Below, piece after piece: positions 31,401-45,700 of a DNA stretch of 64,000 nucleotides (position 1 is the first letter of the stretch; every line of letters starts with the position of its first letter). The notes beneath the pieces were generated by a model. That model did no database searches. It saw only the letters and a list, made by a program, of their open reading frames with translations, and was not told the origin of the DNA. This DNA is from Allolobophora icterica (lineage: Eukaryota > Annelida > Clitellata > Crassiclitellata > Lumbricidae), in contig OY744614.1 in the NCBI GenBank assembly GCA_963556255.1, positions 38,833,157 to 38,897,156 on the forward strand. Reading direction: 5' to 3'. Made by a program: the position numbers and the translations under genes.

Positions 31401-33630
31401 AATCGAATTGTACAGATCTTCTGGATTCATGTTCTCTGTATCAATGCACTGAACATCAGACCTGAACAAAACAAAAAGGCAACTGCTTATCGTAATGTAA
31501 GGTAATCACTCGTCTATTGTTGACATCTGTTAGAAGAAGTCCTCAGAGGAAGAGTTCTAATGTCAAAGGTTATTTCAGTTGAAGTGCAAATGTAACACCA
31601 TCGTTCCAACAAGAGGAAAATCTTTCATAAATAAAACTCATACAACCACACACAATCGCACGCACAAACACGCATAAAACTGCAAACGGAAGCGTAAATT
31701 TTATGTAGTGCTGTCAAAATTCATATGGCACATTTACTGTTCATGTTCCAGAAACTATTCAGCTGAATATGAATAAACTATTGTGACCACTATTTTGGTC
31801 TAAAGAGAATCGAATATGAACGTTTGGTATGGCTCTGATATATTGAAAACGATGAGGATCATGGCAGCAGCAAGTTTTAACAACATAATGGAAATCACTG
31901 AAGCAAAACAGAGTTATATGGACACTGAATCTTGCTAAGATATTGCCACCTGTTGGCTGCTGTCCTGTAACGACTCAAGGCTCCAGCTGGTGGACTGGTG
32001 ACGTTACGTGGTGACAGAGGCTCCGTGTCTGGGCCACCAGTTTGCAGATGTCCCTGTAAAACACGACCAGCGCCCTCCTACAACAAAGTCAAGAAACAAG
32101 GAGATTAGCATAATTTAGATCTTACAACTCAGGATTTAGATCTCCTGTAAAAGTCCCATTATTGTAAAGATAAAATTTATTCATTCATTCAGAGGATTTC
32201 AAAAATTCTACTCAGAAGCGTTCCCGACCCAGCCTCGGAGAAAAAGAACAGACTAGGATATTATACAATGTGTCAGAGGTATCCCTGGGTAGGAGTCGCA
32301 TCAGGCATTTTAGTTCAAATCCAGTTAACACTTTAATGACGAGCTGCATTGGTTTCCCAGTCACTTTTAGTACACTCTCGTCGTTAAAGCGTTAAACAGA
32401 GAAATACCAAGCTGTTAGGCTTGTTTCTTCCAATTCCACAGTTAGGCTGAAATTCAAACAGTTAAATTGTTCACCTGAAATGTTTTTGGTAAGACCTTCA
32501 GCATGACTGAGAACTCCGAAGGATTAAGGTTGTACAATGCTACCAAGACACCTTGTGCAGCCTAAAACAGAAATGCATGCTACAGTCAATGCTATAGATT
32601 AATTAATTCTCAGAATTAATTCAGTCTGAGAATTTATATAGCACCTCTTTAAGAGACCTACTCAGATCTCAAGCAATGCATTTTTGGCTGGTAGCTCCAC
32701 AACTACACAGAAATTTAGCCACACACTCACCAGTGAAGTTAAAACAGCAAGGACAGGAGAACTAACATGTAGAGTTAAGAGTTCACAATTTCACTCTGTG
32801 GTAATATGAAAATTTAACTAGGCAAATTCAAAATCCAGCAAATGCGTGAAATGCATAACAGTTTAACGGTCTGTAACTTTGTAAACAACTGAAACTGGTG
32901 CACAGACTGAAACTAAGATATATATGTTTTTAAGGCCAAATTTATTCAAATGCTCATAACAAATTGATTATTCCACTCGATGTAACATACTGTTTGATAA
33001 CAACACACAACAAATCACGAGTAGAATGCAGTGTAACTGCAAAAATAGTGGCAAAAATACTACAATCAAAGCTACAATTAATGCATCACAGTTAACCTAA
33101 TCACACGAGGGAAGTGGGTCATAAGCTGAGTGAATACCTTTCGAACTTCCGCGCTCTTTGGCTCTGTTGTCCACGTGATTACCCTTGACACAGCAAGTCT
33201 TGTGTCGCTCGTATTGACAAACTCTGCTGGATCCATCAACAGTGCAAGTCCGTGTAGGTAGTTCAACAGCGCTATCTTCACCTTCAGAAAAACATCCACA
33301 GCATGTTAATTAAATTGGCTGTATACCACGATATCAGAAAACCAGCACAGATTAAAATAACACAAAGGATTTTAGCAAAAATCTGTAAAACTTTTCTTAA
33401 CATATCATCCAAATATCTAACTGCTCTTTGCCTGGTGACTGACATGCCACGTCTCAGATTCGCATTTCTATGTGACTTTGTATGCGTTAAAATTGTTTGT
33501 TATTATAATAAAAATAATCAGCTGCTTTGTCCTGACTCAATTAAATGAAGTTTTATACCTTAAGTTACATGACTCTTGTCAGGGAATGCATTGTCCATGT
33601 CTTTAACGTTCTTTCAATAATTAAAGTGAA

Positions 33631-33706
<76 letters not shown>

Positions 33707-36700
33707 CATTTCTGCATTTACTACTACCCAATGTTTCGACCCAATTCCTAATTGTTTTCAAGTTATTTTGACTTCACAAACACCTAGCATAGGAAATGAG
33801 CAACTGCAAAATGGCTCAGGGTTCAGCAACTTCTATGGAACTCCATAAATACATGTATCAAGTTACGGTAAACAATTTCTGGCATTCAAATTAGAATGAA
33901 ATCTTGATTTCATTATAAATCACCCCTTTCACCTCTCTCTCCAGGATTTGAATTCCCGGACAACTGAAACTAACAACCGGTAATGTCATCCATAAGGATA
34001 TGTTGTCTAGAAGTTGCACTGCAACTGTTCAAGCATTCCAGCCTAAAGTTCCAAGACGCCAGGACCCTGACTCTGATGACGAGTGTTTCACTCACAGCAT
34101 TTGATTCTATTATTACCAAACTTTACCTTACTCACAAATGATAAAATCCAAAATCTCAGTAAAGCACTAAACAGACTGATTTGCATGCATGCCAAAGAAT
34201 AAATTTCGGGAAAGCAGGAAAGATTACTGTTCAATTCTAAAAACTGGATCTAATAACACAGTCTAACATTAACAACTAACAAGTTTTCCACAAAGGAATT
34301 GCAGTTAGACTGGATCATTTCAACATTTACATCTAGTCAACCAATGTGCAAAGACATCCACAGACTATTCGAATTGGTCAAATGAAACTGACGTTCAACC
34401 CATTTCCTGTGCACATCATACACCACATGAGCCAGTAAATTGGTTGCCAAAAAGCCGACTCATTTTACCATTCGAAATGAATTTACGACAAAGCCTAACT
34501 AAACATAAACCCATGACACTATAGAAGTTTAGAAAATGTGCCATTACTATCCCGGATGTAGAGAAAAGTAAAGTTCAGCATGATACCACCGAGAAAATCC
34601 CAAAAAGTGATATGAATAGCATTAAAATCTAAATGGTGAAAGCAGAAAACAGCAGAACATAAGCTTAGCATTGTCTTTCATGCCAAATGCTTTTTAATTT
34701 TCTAATGTTTCATAAATTACGAAAAAACACGAAAGCTGAGTGGGTTCAAAAATACTGTGACAAAAATACTGTGACATGTAGAACACCCGCACTACATGAA
34801 CACACATACAGAAACATACAAACACATACAGAAACACATGGACACATACAGAAACATACGGACACATAAATACATAACCATCCAAACACAAATCAACCAG
34901 GCAACAGAGAGAAAGATACCGGTAAAAGACATAAAAACAGTAACAAATGAAGTTTAAATTTTATGTGTGACCAAGAAACTTTCCCTTTCTGACAACAAGT
35001 GCCTCAACATGAAAATTTAGCACAGATTTATCTGACTTAAAACAATACTGTTGTTCGATTTACTCTACATTAATTAAACATGATAATTCATTTTATTTAA
35101 TCATCTCATGATAGTTATCACCATCTTCTGCAACAGAAGAACAGCCTTGCATTCCGAAGCACCAGGTGTTAAGACAAACCAAACAGAAATCATTTACAGC
35201 TTCACAACTTTTCTAACTACCATCCACCGATTTCAAACGAAGCGGGCTAGAAAAAGCAGGTTAAAAACAAACAGCAACATTTCGAAGGTTAGACAAATGC
35301 AGCGTGAAAGAAACAGCACTAGCCAAATCAGTTTCTTGCATTCGGTAATTAAAGCAGAGTAAAGAACACCATGCAGTTACGGGAACAAAAACAGTGCAGC
35401 GCTTCAACATCAGAGCTCTGCACCAAAGCACCACAGAGCATTCATTAGAGGAGTTAGATGTATAGCATCGGTTGTTAAAACAGAAAATGAACAAGCTGAA
35501 TAAACCGATGATACAAAACACATACAGCAGAACTGAGGTCATTGTTCTGCGCAGCAACAGCACCGCCCAACTGGAAAAATAAATAAACAAGGCAGCAACG
35601 TAAATGCCGAAAGTAAGACAGAAACTCGTCACGCTCCGACGACTTCAAAGTTCAGATGCTATGCTAAAATCAGCGCCACTCTGTCAAAGAAACTACGAAT
35701 AGAGTAAACTAAGAAGGTCAACTGATGGAAAAAAATAAAAACTTAAAATAAAAATAAAGAAAGAATGAGAAAACATCAAAAGAAACTGCAAAATGGAAGT
35801 ATTAATCCAAAACAGCCAAACACGTCGAAAATAAAAGACAAGAAAATGACACAAATTCAGAACATATGAGTAGAACTCATATGAAAAACAAATGTTTATG
35901 GCATGCCATAAAAATTTGTGTAACAGCGCAACATCCTGTACAGGAACAAAACACTGGATCATAATCGCAAGTGCACATTCATACAGTGCCACTTCGATGG
36001 ATGTACGAGTGTATATAAGTAAGTGATGAAAAACTTACACTTTTCAGGAACCTCTCTTATGGATCTCGTTTAAATTTAAGACCCATTGCAATAAGAGTCC
36101 AGCAAATTTATTACGATGAAATAAATTGAGATAGATCGGCCGGTGAAATTGGCGCAAGCAGTGTGTGGCTGCCTGAATTTCAACTCAGTGGCTACATAGT
36201 ATAACTGCCAACAACTTATCCATCTAAACTGTCCTCCACACACATTCACAGGCTTTATTCAACATCACATGATTAAATAACAATGGCTATTGTTCTGTTT
36301 AGTGATCATCTCAGAGAATGCAGAAACATTGTCTTCAAATCATCTAAAGCAGCAAGTTCATTTGCTCTTTCCATGTCATTTATAAAATATACAAACTGCA
36401 ACGTAATGAAATGGTCTTTAATATATGCTGGCACTTTGTTTAAACATATTTGAATTACTTCACATTTGATCTGTAAGGTAAACATACAATTAGCACAAAT
36501 ATCATGCTTACAGTTATTTTCTGAATAAACCAGTTTCTGGGCCATATGGAAACCATAACATTTATTTATTTATTTATTTATTTTTATTTATTCCGGATAT
36601 TTCTATAGCGCCTCTCGAAGTCAACTACTACTCAGAGGCGCTCCCGACTACAGCATTTGACACTGTGCCGGAATTTTCACGCCGAAGCGCCACGAGCAAT

Positions 36701-39700
36701 TGCGAGTGAAGGACTTGCCCAAGGTCCGTACGCAGCGGCTAGAGTGGGATTCGAACCTGCAACCCTCCGGTCACAGAGCGCCGAACTTACCACTAAGCCA
36801 CCACGCCCCACATGGTTACAAAATAACTGCATGACTAACAAAAACAACATCTCGAAGCATGTTTCTTCGCCATTGCATGTCCAATGAGAACAGTGTAAGA
36901 AAAGACTAACTAGTGCAATAGTGGAGCAGAAATCTAAGTGAGAAATGGTGGCGGCTTATTAGAACGTGGTTTGCAGTCTACTGACATCAAAGCAACAGGC
37001 TCAAATTGTAGTCACGTTAATCGCACTCTCAATTTTACGAGCCATAAAATAGCAACAAAAAATGAAGAGAATTATGCAGCAGAAATCAGCATTTGAAAAT
37101 GAAAATAGAAATCTGTAATGCTGATAACAAACGAAAACTTAGGAAAAAGGTGCTCTATAGGAAAATAAATATTGCAAATCATGTTACCTTGACCTACATG
37201 AATGCAGAAAAAAAATTAAAAATAATAATGAGAATTGAATTCACTGCTTGTTTACTTGTTAGGACATTCCCTGTTCAAGCCTTTTCAGTGCATTAGGAAA
37301 GATACCAAGCTTCAATACTAGGCAGTCTTTTAAACAATACATGCAGCACCTACAGTCCTTTTGAGCCAAATGTTTTGTTAATGTTGACTGTCTCAGTTAT
37401 ACAGACTACCGTTTATTCGACCAATTGTTATTATTATTATTATTATCTATTTTTTTATGTTCAACAATAGTGTCATGACTAGGTTTTTGATTTGCTTCAC
37501 AAGAACACTAGAAGCAGTTTCTCATTAGTTGTAGCATTTACTTCTGCTGGCATTAGTCCTGTTGGCCAGGGTGTGTGTGCGGGACAGTGCAGAAGATAAG
37601 TTGTTCAAAAGCCAGCATAGAAAACTGACTTTACATTGACAGAAGATATTTAGCAAAAGATCCACAATTATTCGGCCAAAGGAGAAAACGGTCACAGTGA
37701 ATTAGAACTTAGGATAAAGTAAAACCTGCACACTATCACGCTAAATATCGACAAAATCCTCCAATCGATCGAATAAGCTAATGACCAAATTCTCTATTTT
37801 GTGACAGCAGACCGTCATAAGATGACCAGTGATGACCAACTGACCTTAAGACTTGGAGTCTGTGTCTGGTCAACAATGAACTTTGTTAGGATGTTGAACT
37901 GGTGATCGCATTCAAACGACATCCTAACAAAGAAAACAATGCATACATGAATGAAAATACAATGAAAATATACTAATGAAAATAAAGTTATCAAAATAGT
38001 TGGCTCAGAATACGGTAAAACTATAACATGTTAAAATAATGCATTCTTACAGAAGTGAAACAGCGTGTTTGAACAAAACCCACAGGAAATCGCAAGTGGC
38101 TCCATTTAAGGTTACCATATTAGTTTGGCTGAAACCACAATTAAACTCTAACATGCTAATGCATAAAACACAGAGAAATCTTTAACAGAAATAACATGGA
38201 AAGAAGAATTAGAACATTCACTCCTCAGTAGATAACCTTGAAGGGGCGCTATATAAAACTTTTGTAATACCCATGAAAGGAAACTGAAATCGAGAAGATG
38301 ACAACCAGATAACTGGAAAGATAAAAAAAGGCAGGACATTCATCTTTCTCATCCAACTACTAGCTGATTTCCTATTTGAAAATGCTATGAAGGAAATGAT
38401 AACGATAATAACTGTGATGATTACGCTGCAAGATTTCTTACTTGACTGTGTCCAAAGCCTTCTGTACTTTCGCTTGGATCGATCCAAGAAGATCGGCTCC
38501 CATTTTGTTGATCAGACGAGGCAGGCAGAGGTACAGCCAGTCGTACAGGTCGGCCTTGTGAACGTTGATCAGGTCGATCAGCGTTTCGACGAATGCGCTG
38601 AACACCTTGCTGTGCGGATCGTGAAACATTCGCGTAAAGATGTCCGTCACTTTTTTCAGCTCCGTGCGACTATAAAAACCAAAAATTTCCAACTGAGAAA
38701 CCACTTTGTTAGATAAAAGAAAAACATACATATCTACCACCATAAAGTTCTGTTGCATTAAAGAAATCTTAATAATAAATAACACGTAGAGATAAACCTC
38801 AGTGTAGATTCAGCTGCATGTGAATTAGGCTGGAAGCTGAAAACACAGGCAACAAATTCTCTTAAATGAAAATACAAAAGTACCCAATTAAGTATCCAGT
38901 CAAGTACCCATTGAGAATATACTAGAATACCCAAGCCGTACTTCACCAAAATGTAGACATCTCTACCATAGACTCATTCTAACACATTCCACTGTACCAT
39001 TAAAACACGTTGCACTGTACCATTACAACACGCTCCACTGTACCATTACAACACGTTCCATGGTACCATGAATTCTGACTTGGCCCAGTTGAGTCATGTG
39101 TACCACAAAATTAGTTCATCTGTAGAATATAAACTCATTTTAACATGACCTCATAACAAGGCAGTTCTTGATATGAGCAAGCAAAGCATTGTAATAAGTT
39201 TCTGGTGCATGTTGAAAACGCTACAAAAAAGAGGGTGAAAATCATGAATACAAGCAACTGCTTTCACTCTCTAGAGTCTAGACAAATAAGTTCTAACGTT
39301 TGCGCTAAAACAACAAATACTGTTGGCAACAAACAGATGACTATCTACAGCCTATTATGACTGAAAGTGAACTAACTTGAGAAATCTGTTGGCCTGTAAG
39401 GCATTCTGTAAGGATACGAGACCATCACGTCTGTCGGACCATGAACCGCTCGAAAGAGCAGAAATTATCTCATTCATATCCTGAAGACAACCACAACAAT
39501 TATAAAATCCACACATATACTACATAGGTTTCTATTAGACGACTAATGTGTATTTCTAGAAAAAGAAGCATATCATTTAACTGATTATCTGTACATCTGC
39601 TTGAACAATAATTCACCATGCATGAATTAAAATTTCAATCTTCAATTTGAATAGTGACAGTGCTCTTCATACAAACAAAGATGCAGAAGAAATCTTGGAT

Positions 39701-42700
39701 TTGAATGGTGACAGAGTTCTTCATACAAACAAAGATGCAGAAGAAATCTTGGATTTGAATGGTGACAGAGTTCTTCATACAAACAAAGATGCAGAAGAAA
39801 TCTTGGATTTGAATGGTGACAGAGTTCTTCACACAAACAAAAAATGCAGAAGAAATCTTGAATTTGAATAGTGACAGTGTTCTTCATACAAACAAAGATG
39901 CAGATGAAATCTTGAATTTGAATAGTTAGAGTGTTCTTCATACAAACAAAGATGCAGAAGAAATCTTGAATTTGAATAGTTAGAGTGTTCTTCATACAAA
40001 CAAAGATGCAGAAGAAATCTTGAATTTGAATAGTGACAGAGTTCTTCATACAAACAAAGATGCAGATGAAATTCTGACAAATGCAGAAGAAATTTGAAAT
40101 TGAATAGTGAAAGTGTTCTTTACATCAATAAAAATGCAGAAAAAATCTTGAATTTTTAGAAGGTATAGGAAAACAGCATTGTAACTGCAACTGTAATTGT
40201 AATCGAACATATATAAAAGCACCACTCAATGCTTCAGAGGTTCTCCCGATCCAAGTCAGTGCTATCAATAACTAGCATGCTTAATCAATCTTCAAACACT
40301 TTTGCAAACTGATACAACTCCAGTTCTTCCAGACACTTGACATCGTATATCATAGCGCAGAAAGCGTCCCATTTTAGTTTGCTCTTGAAGTGGCGCATAT
40401 AAATGTTCAATTACAATTATTTGTGTTAGAAATTTAATTAGAACAGATTGCAGTAGGAGACATGCACCAGATAACAGAAGGGCCGCTTATGTTGTATGAA
40501 AGACAACAGTAATAAGCACGCTTTAGATAAACAACACCGAGTGCACAACACAGACAACATCTATTCGTGACAACGAATACCTTGGTCAACCTGAGAGACA
40601 CCGTCCGTCTCTCGGCCGCATCTGAAGCCTGAGTTGCAAGCAGCATTGAGAAAATCACACACAGACACAACCCATACAACAGACAACAGCAGCCAACAAC
40701 AGTCCACAGCTGCATCACTCAAATTACGATTCAAAACAATGAAACAGCCTTCTAAGAGGAAACGTTTTGTCCGACACTGCGGAAGTGCCGAGAAGGTAAA
40801 AACAAGGAAGATGTGCATCAGGGATGATCATGCCAATGCAGTTTTTTGGTCAGTGAATTTCTTACAAACTCAATTACATGCTGGAAATAACCTCAAATAA
40901 CCTCTGGAACCAGCAACAATCCAGTTACACTAACCTAAGGTTAGCATTAGCTTAACTAAGCTCAAAAGGTGTGACATGGATGCCTGCGCTTAGCCTGTGT
41001 GTGATTTGTCACCAAGCAGTATAATATGGCACTGGCATAAGTCAGGAAATAAATGTCAAGTCCTGCAATGCTCAGGACCATGTCCAGCAACAGCATTCTT
41101 GGGGATTTGTCTACTGCCGGCTCAAGGGCTGAACATCAAGAATGAGTGCATCCCGATATTCACTACGGGACAGGCTTTACTACAGCCTCCCCTATTTTCC
41201 AATGAGGGTTTAACTAACTTCATAAAGTGATGTAAGGCGATGTGGTAACTCCATTTCTGATGCAACCTGACTAGACCGATCTCCACAGCCCTAATCTAGG
41301 GATTCTTAAATTCTGAACACAAAAGTACAACACTGTATTGCAAAGGTTGCAGCACGCTGTGAAACCTGTAAAGCTGGGCAAAATTCACAAGTTCAGAAGC
41401 ACTGGTTATAAGCAGCCATGTACACACAGACTATATCTCACGAAAATGAGATCTTCTTACCTCGGATGTATTCCCATACGATCGATACGAACTTTCTGAG
41501 CAGATACTTGACGTTTCACTACCCGCATCCTCGCTCTCCCCGTTGTCCGCTCGACGACGAAACGAACCAACGCGGTGCAACTGCAAAAAGATTAGCAACA
41601 GAAACCATCTGTAATTGTAACTGAGCATTTATATAGCACCACTCAAAGAGCAAAACAAGTCAAAGGTGCTCTCTGTGCAATCCTAGGTGATGTTAAATGT
41701 CACTAAGAACTGGACTATTACATCAGTTAGCAAAAACAATGCACAGTAAACTAGAAGAGAGTCACGAGTGGAGGGCCCACGCGTACATGTAGAGCCAACC
41801 AATGGATTCCCATTGACAGATTGCACAGATGTTCAAACCATTGCAACAGATGCTATAACAATAGAAATCACAGAGGCACCACACAAGCAACAGTAATAAG
41901 AAATGTGCATGAAAATTTGTCTTTTCAAGTAAATTTCCTAACTTAATTTAATCTTTGTTTGTAGTAAACATGCTTTCAGTGAAAATCGGATGTTTCTGGA
42001 AAAAAGCATGGAGTGTTCTTTAGAACTTCTGTCGATCAGACTTCTTCTCGTAACTGTAACGAAACAGTCTGAATGCTAGGGAATACTAGAGATATACATG
42101 AAACTGTAATCTCCAGCATTAAGAACAGTCCAGAGCTCACCAGTGCATCCGCAACGACTGCTTCCATGTCCTCTCCTGGCTGAAGGACTCCCTTCTGAGT
42201 TGACGAATTCTCTTTACGATGCGACGAAACAGCCACTCTACCGGCGGCACCAAATGACTTTTTGTCTCTGGCACCTGACAAAGACAATTCCAGAAACAAA
42301 TAAGCAGCTGTATCCCAAACCGAGACATTCAAGTGTTTATTCCTTCTTTCAATATATCTTTCAATATCCCAAGTAAGCAAAAACAAAGGCAAGAAACCTT
42401 CTCAACAAAAAGGACGAGGATGGATGAATGGTAACACTCTTGCTCGAAGAACATAAGATCTTGAAAGATGCGGTTCGATACCCGTAAGCTCCCTAAAGGT
42501 CGACTCAGCCTTCCACTCCCTAGGAGGAAGCTGTAAAACCAGTGAGCGCCTTACAGGCTGCAAGACGTGTGTTCTACAAGACCTTGATAATTTTACTGAC
42601 ATATGTTTCAATGTTACTTACTGTGCTTTGTCAGTGAGCATGTCAACAAACATGGATATATTATCTTATATATTATTATTATCAACAAGAAACCTTCTCA

Positions 42701-45700
42701 ACAAGAACCCCTCCCCCCCCCATTACTCCTACAGCTTTATGAAACAATGAGGAAGCCCTTCTGAGTAGAAATTATAAAGGGAAGCTATATATGTATATAT
42801 GGATGCATGAAGGTGGCCATTTGTATAGCACCTTTTAAGTACCTCTCAGTAGCTTTACACCACTCTTTTATACATATGTATGCATGTATATATGTATATG
42901 GGATTTATACGGTGCTGTTTGGAAAACCCACAAATGCCCCATTGCATTTGTTGAGCCATGTTTGATATTGGAAGATTCACCTCAACAGCAGAAACAATGG
43001 ATGTTACCTTAATATATTTCAGATACCTAAATGTACTGCCAATGGTATGTAGCATCCCATATCCCACAAAAGTCTCCCATATCCCAAACCGAGATATTCA
43101 AAAGCATTTATTCCCTCTTTCAATATATAAATCCCAAGGTCCTGCATATGGAGTCAGTGCATCACAAGACCCGTTTTCTACTTTCCAGCTGATGCTGGTA
43201 GCAAATTATCCTACTTCGTGACAGAGCAGAGTTGAGTGTGAACAAATAACTTGTCCGGAGTCAATACGAGGAGTCTGCACAGTAAGCTCCAGCCCACAGT
43301 CGTCGTATTGTGGATTAAGTACGCTATCAAATAAACCCTCCCCACAGTTTTCTGTATTTCCTACCATATGTATTTCTGGATGGACTGGCATCTCGGCTGG
43401 AACCTTGGCTGCGTGCCCATACCCTCGAAGCCATTCCAGAAGCAGCAGGAATTACATCAGGTTGCGTGTGGGTGATGTAACTCAGACGAGATGACGGCGA
43501 AACAGATCGACTCCCAGCTGCAGAAACAGAAGCATCCTTCTTCATCAAGAAACCAACAATCAACATTTCTTTACAATACAATACAATACAATATTCGTTT
43601 ATTGTGGACAACAAGCTGTCGTGCAGCAAATTAGTACATTCGTAACAGAAAGAGTTTACTCTACTACAGTGTTGTCCAACCTTTTTGAAACCATGGGCCA
43701 CCGAAAAAATATTCTTTAAGCCGAGGGCCACACCCGTAAAACTTAAGAGCAAGACAAAATTTATTAAAAATTATTAACTGTATTAAAATTTATCATGGCA
43801 ATAATTATGTGATTATCATAATGAATAATAGCATGAATGTGTGTCTTTATATTATTATTATTATTATTATTCCAGATATTTCTATAGCGCCTCTCGAAGT
43901 CTACTACTACTCAGAGGCGCTCCCGACTACAGCATTTGATACTGTGCCGGAATTTTCACGCCGAAGCGCCACGAGCAATTGCGAGTGAAGGACTTGCCCA
44001 AGGTCCGTACGCAGTGGCTAGAGTGGGATTCGAACCTGCAACCCTCCGGTCACAAGGCGCCGAACTTACCACTGAGCCACCACGCCATATATGGCATGCT
44101 TTATAATAGTTCAGCGCCAAAAAGTATATAAATAAATGCCTAGTAGGCCAGTGTCTTTTACTTAATTTTTTTACACAAATTGCAAAAACATTAGTGAGAT
44201 CGGGCAGGCCATTTAAAATCAGCCCGTGGGCCGCATGCCTGCGGGCAGCATGTTGGACTGCATGGGTCTATTAGTATGACATCTTTAATTTTAGAGTGCC
44301 CTTCTTATAATTTGAGAATGCCCTTCTTACAAAGTTCAGAACTGCACTCTAGAGCTGGGCAAGAGAAAACACTAAAAAGGTTTTCTCCAGACTTCGAAAT
44401 AAACAGAAGCACCAGAGTTGTGTGCAAACAACAACAACAACTGTAGTTACCAGTTGTTTCTGGTTTTGAACACTAGCATGTACTACCAAATGAAAATGCC
44501 GTTGCTTGTTGCCAGCTGCACTTAAAATCCCCGACTGGGAGGTGACTAACTACTCACGCTGTGATTGTGATGTTCCGCTCTTAGTCAGTGGCCGCGTTCG
44601 TTCCGGGGTTACCACCTGACCGTTGGCTGCTCCACCTGGAGTTTTCTTCTGACGAGCTGAAATACATTCAGGCTACATTCAGTATTTTCACAGTAGGCAG
44701 ATTTTAAAGCCAGCCCTAAAACTAATAGGATGTATTTTAATACCATACGACTACCAGTTCAGCAAACACTGCAAAGAGCATGAACCTCACGTATACCAGT
44801 CAGGCATTGTGCTGTTGTGCATTCAGAACCGCCATGAGCCACACGCAAGCCTCGCTTTTCACTATCTTTTAAACTATACTACAGAGATGAAGAAGAGCAG
44901 TCCCGAGAGGTAGCCATAGGTCTAATCTTCCCACCAACAGTGTGTATTCATCGTTGCCGAATTGGTTAGGGAGTTCAGTTGGAGCAGAAATCTTGAAACA
45001 AATTCTCGCCAAGCAGGGAGTTAAACCCCAGACCTCTCGGTTGACAGTACAGCAAGCTAACCACTGAGCTATTGTGCATCCCATATTCTACTTCTACACT
45101 AAACAGAACCAAAATGAAATCAACAGTTGTCTCTTAGCCCTAAAGTCTAAAGCTCAGTGGTTCCCAAAATATTAGTACGTCGGTCAAAACACAAAGAATA
45201 CAGATCGAAATATGAGTGATATGGCAACATGCTGAAGAATCTAACGGAATGTACCAACACAGTAGGTTAATTCAAGACACTGGAAGACTGACTTACTGAA
45301 AGCAGAATAAACAGATGCAGGACAAGTATCACATGACTAGGAGCTGCATTTTCTTGATTTCCTTTAGTGGTAAGAAATATATCAAGAACCTAAATTATCT
45401 CAACTATCTTGAAGGCTGGTATGTATTACTCAAGGACAGAAACATAGAAGGTTTACTTAAAATACATGCATTTGAGACACCTAAAACTGTTTAAAAATGT
45501 GCAGTATAATTTGACCATTTTGACAACATTCCAATAAAAACTAAAACTGCATAATAATGAACTGCCATTTGGCTTTGATCATAGTTGTGTAAAGAAGTAC
45601 AATAGTACATTGTCAAATAATTTAACAAAGGGTAAACAGTAATCAATATTTAAACTGATTTACATCCTTATTGCTTTAATCAAAAGCCATTTTAGGAAAC

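Noticed and set aside
35261..35992. Two hydrophobic minus-strand frames that look like membrane proteins (similar at 29073-29330)
   Set aside because: The plus strand is A-rich, so T-rich codons for Phe, Leu and Ile appear by chance on the minus strand. No conserved motif or splice context.
36750..36811. tRNA gene (A and B boxes with GGTTCGAATCC)
   Set aside because: The tRNA-like part is the head of a SINE, with body and tail attached and a second dispersed copy. The cloverleaf is not complete.
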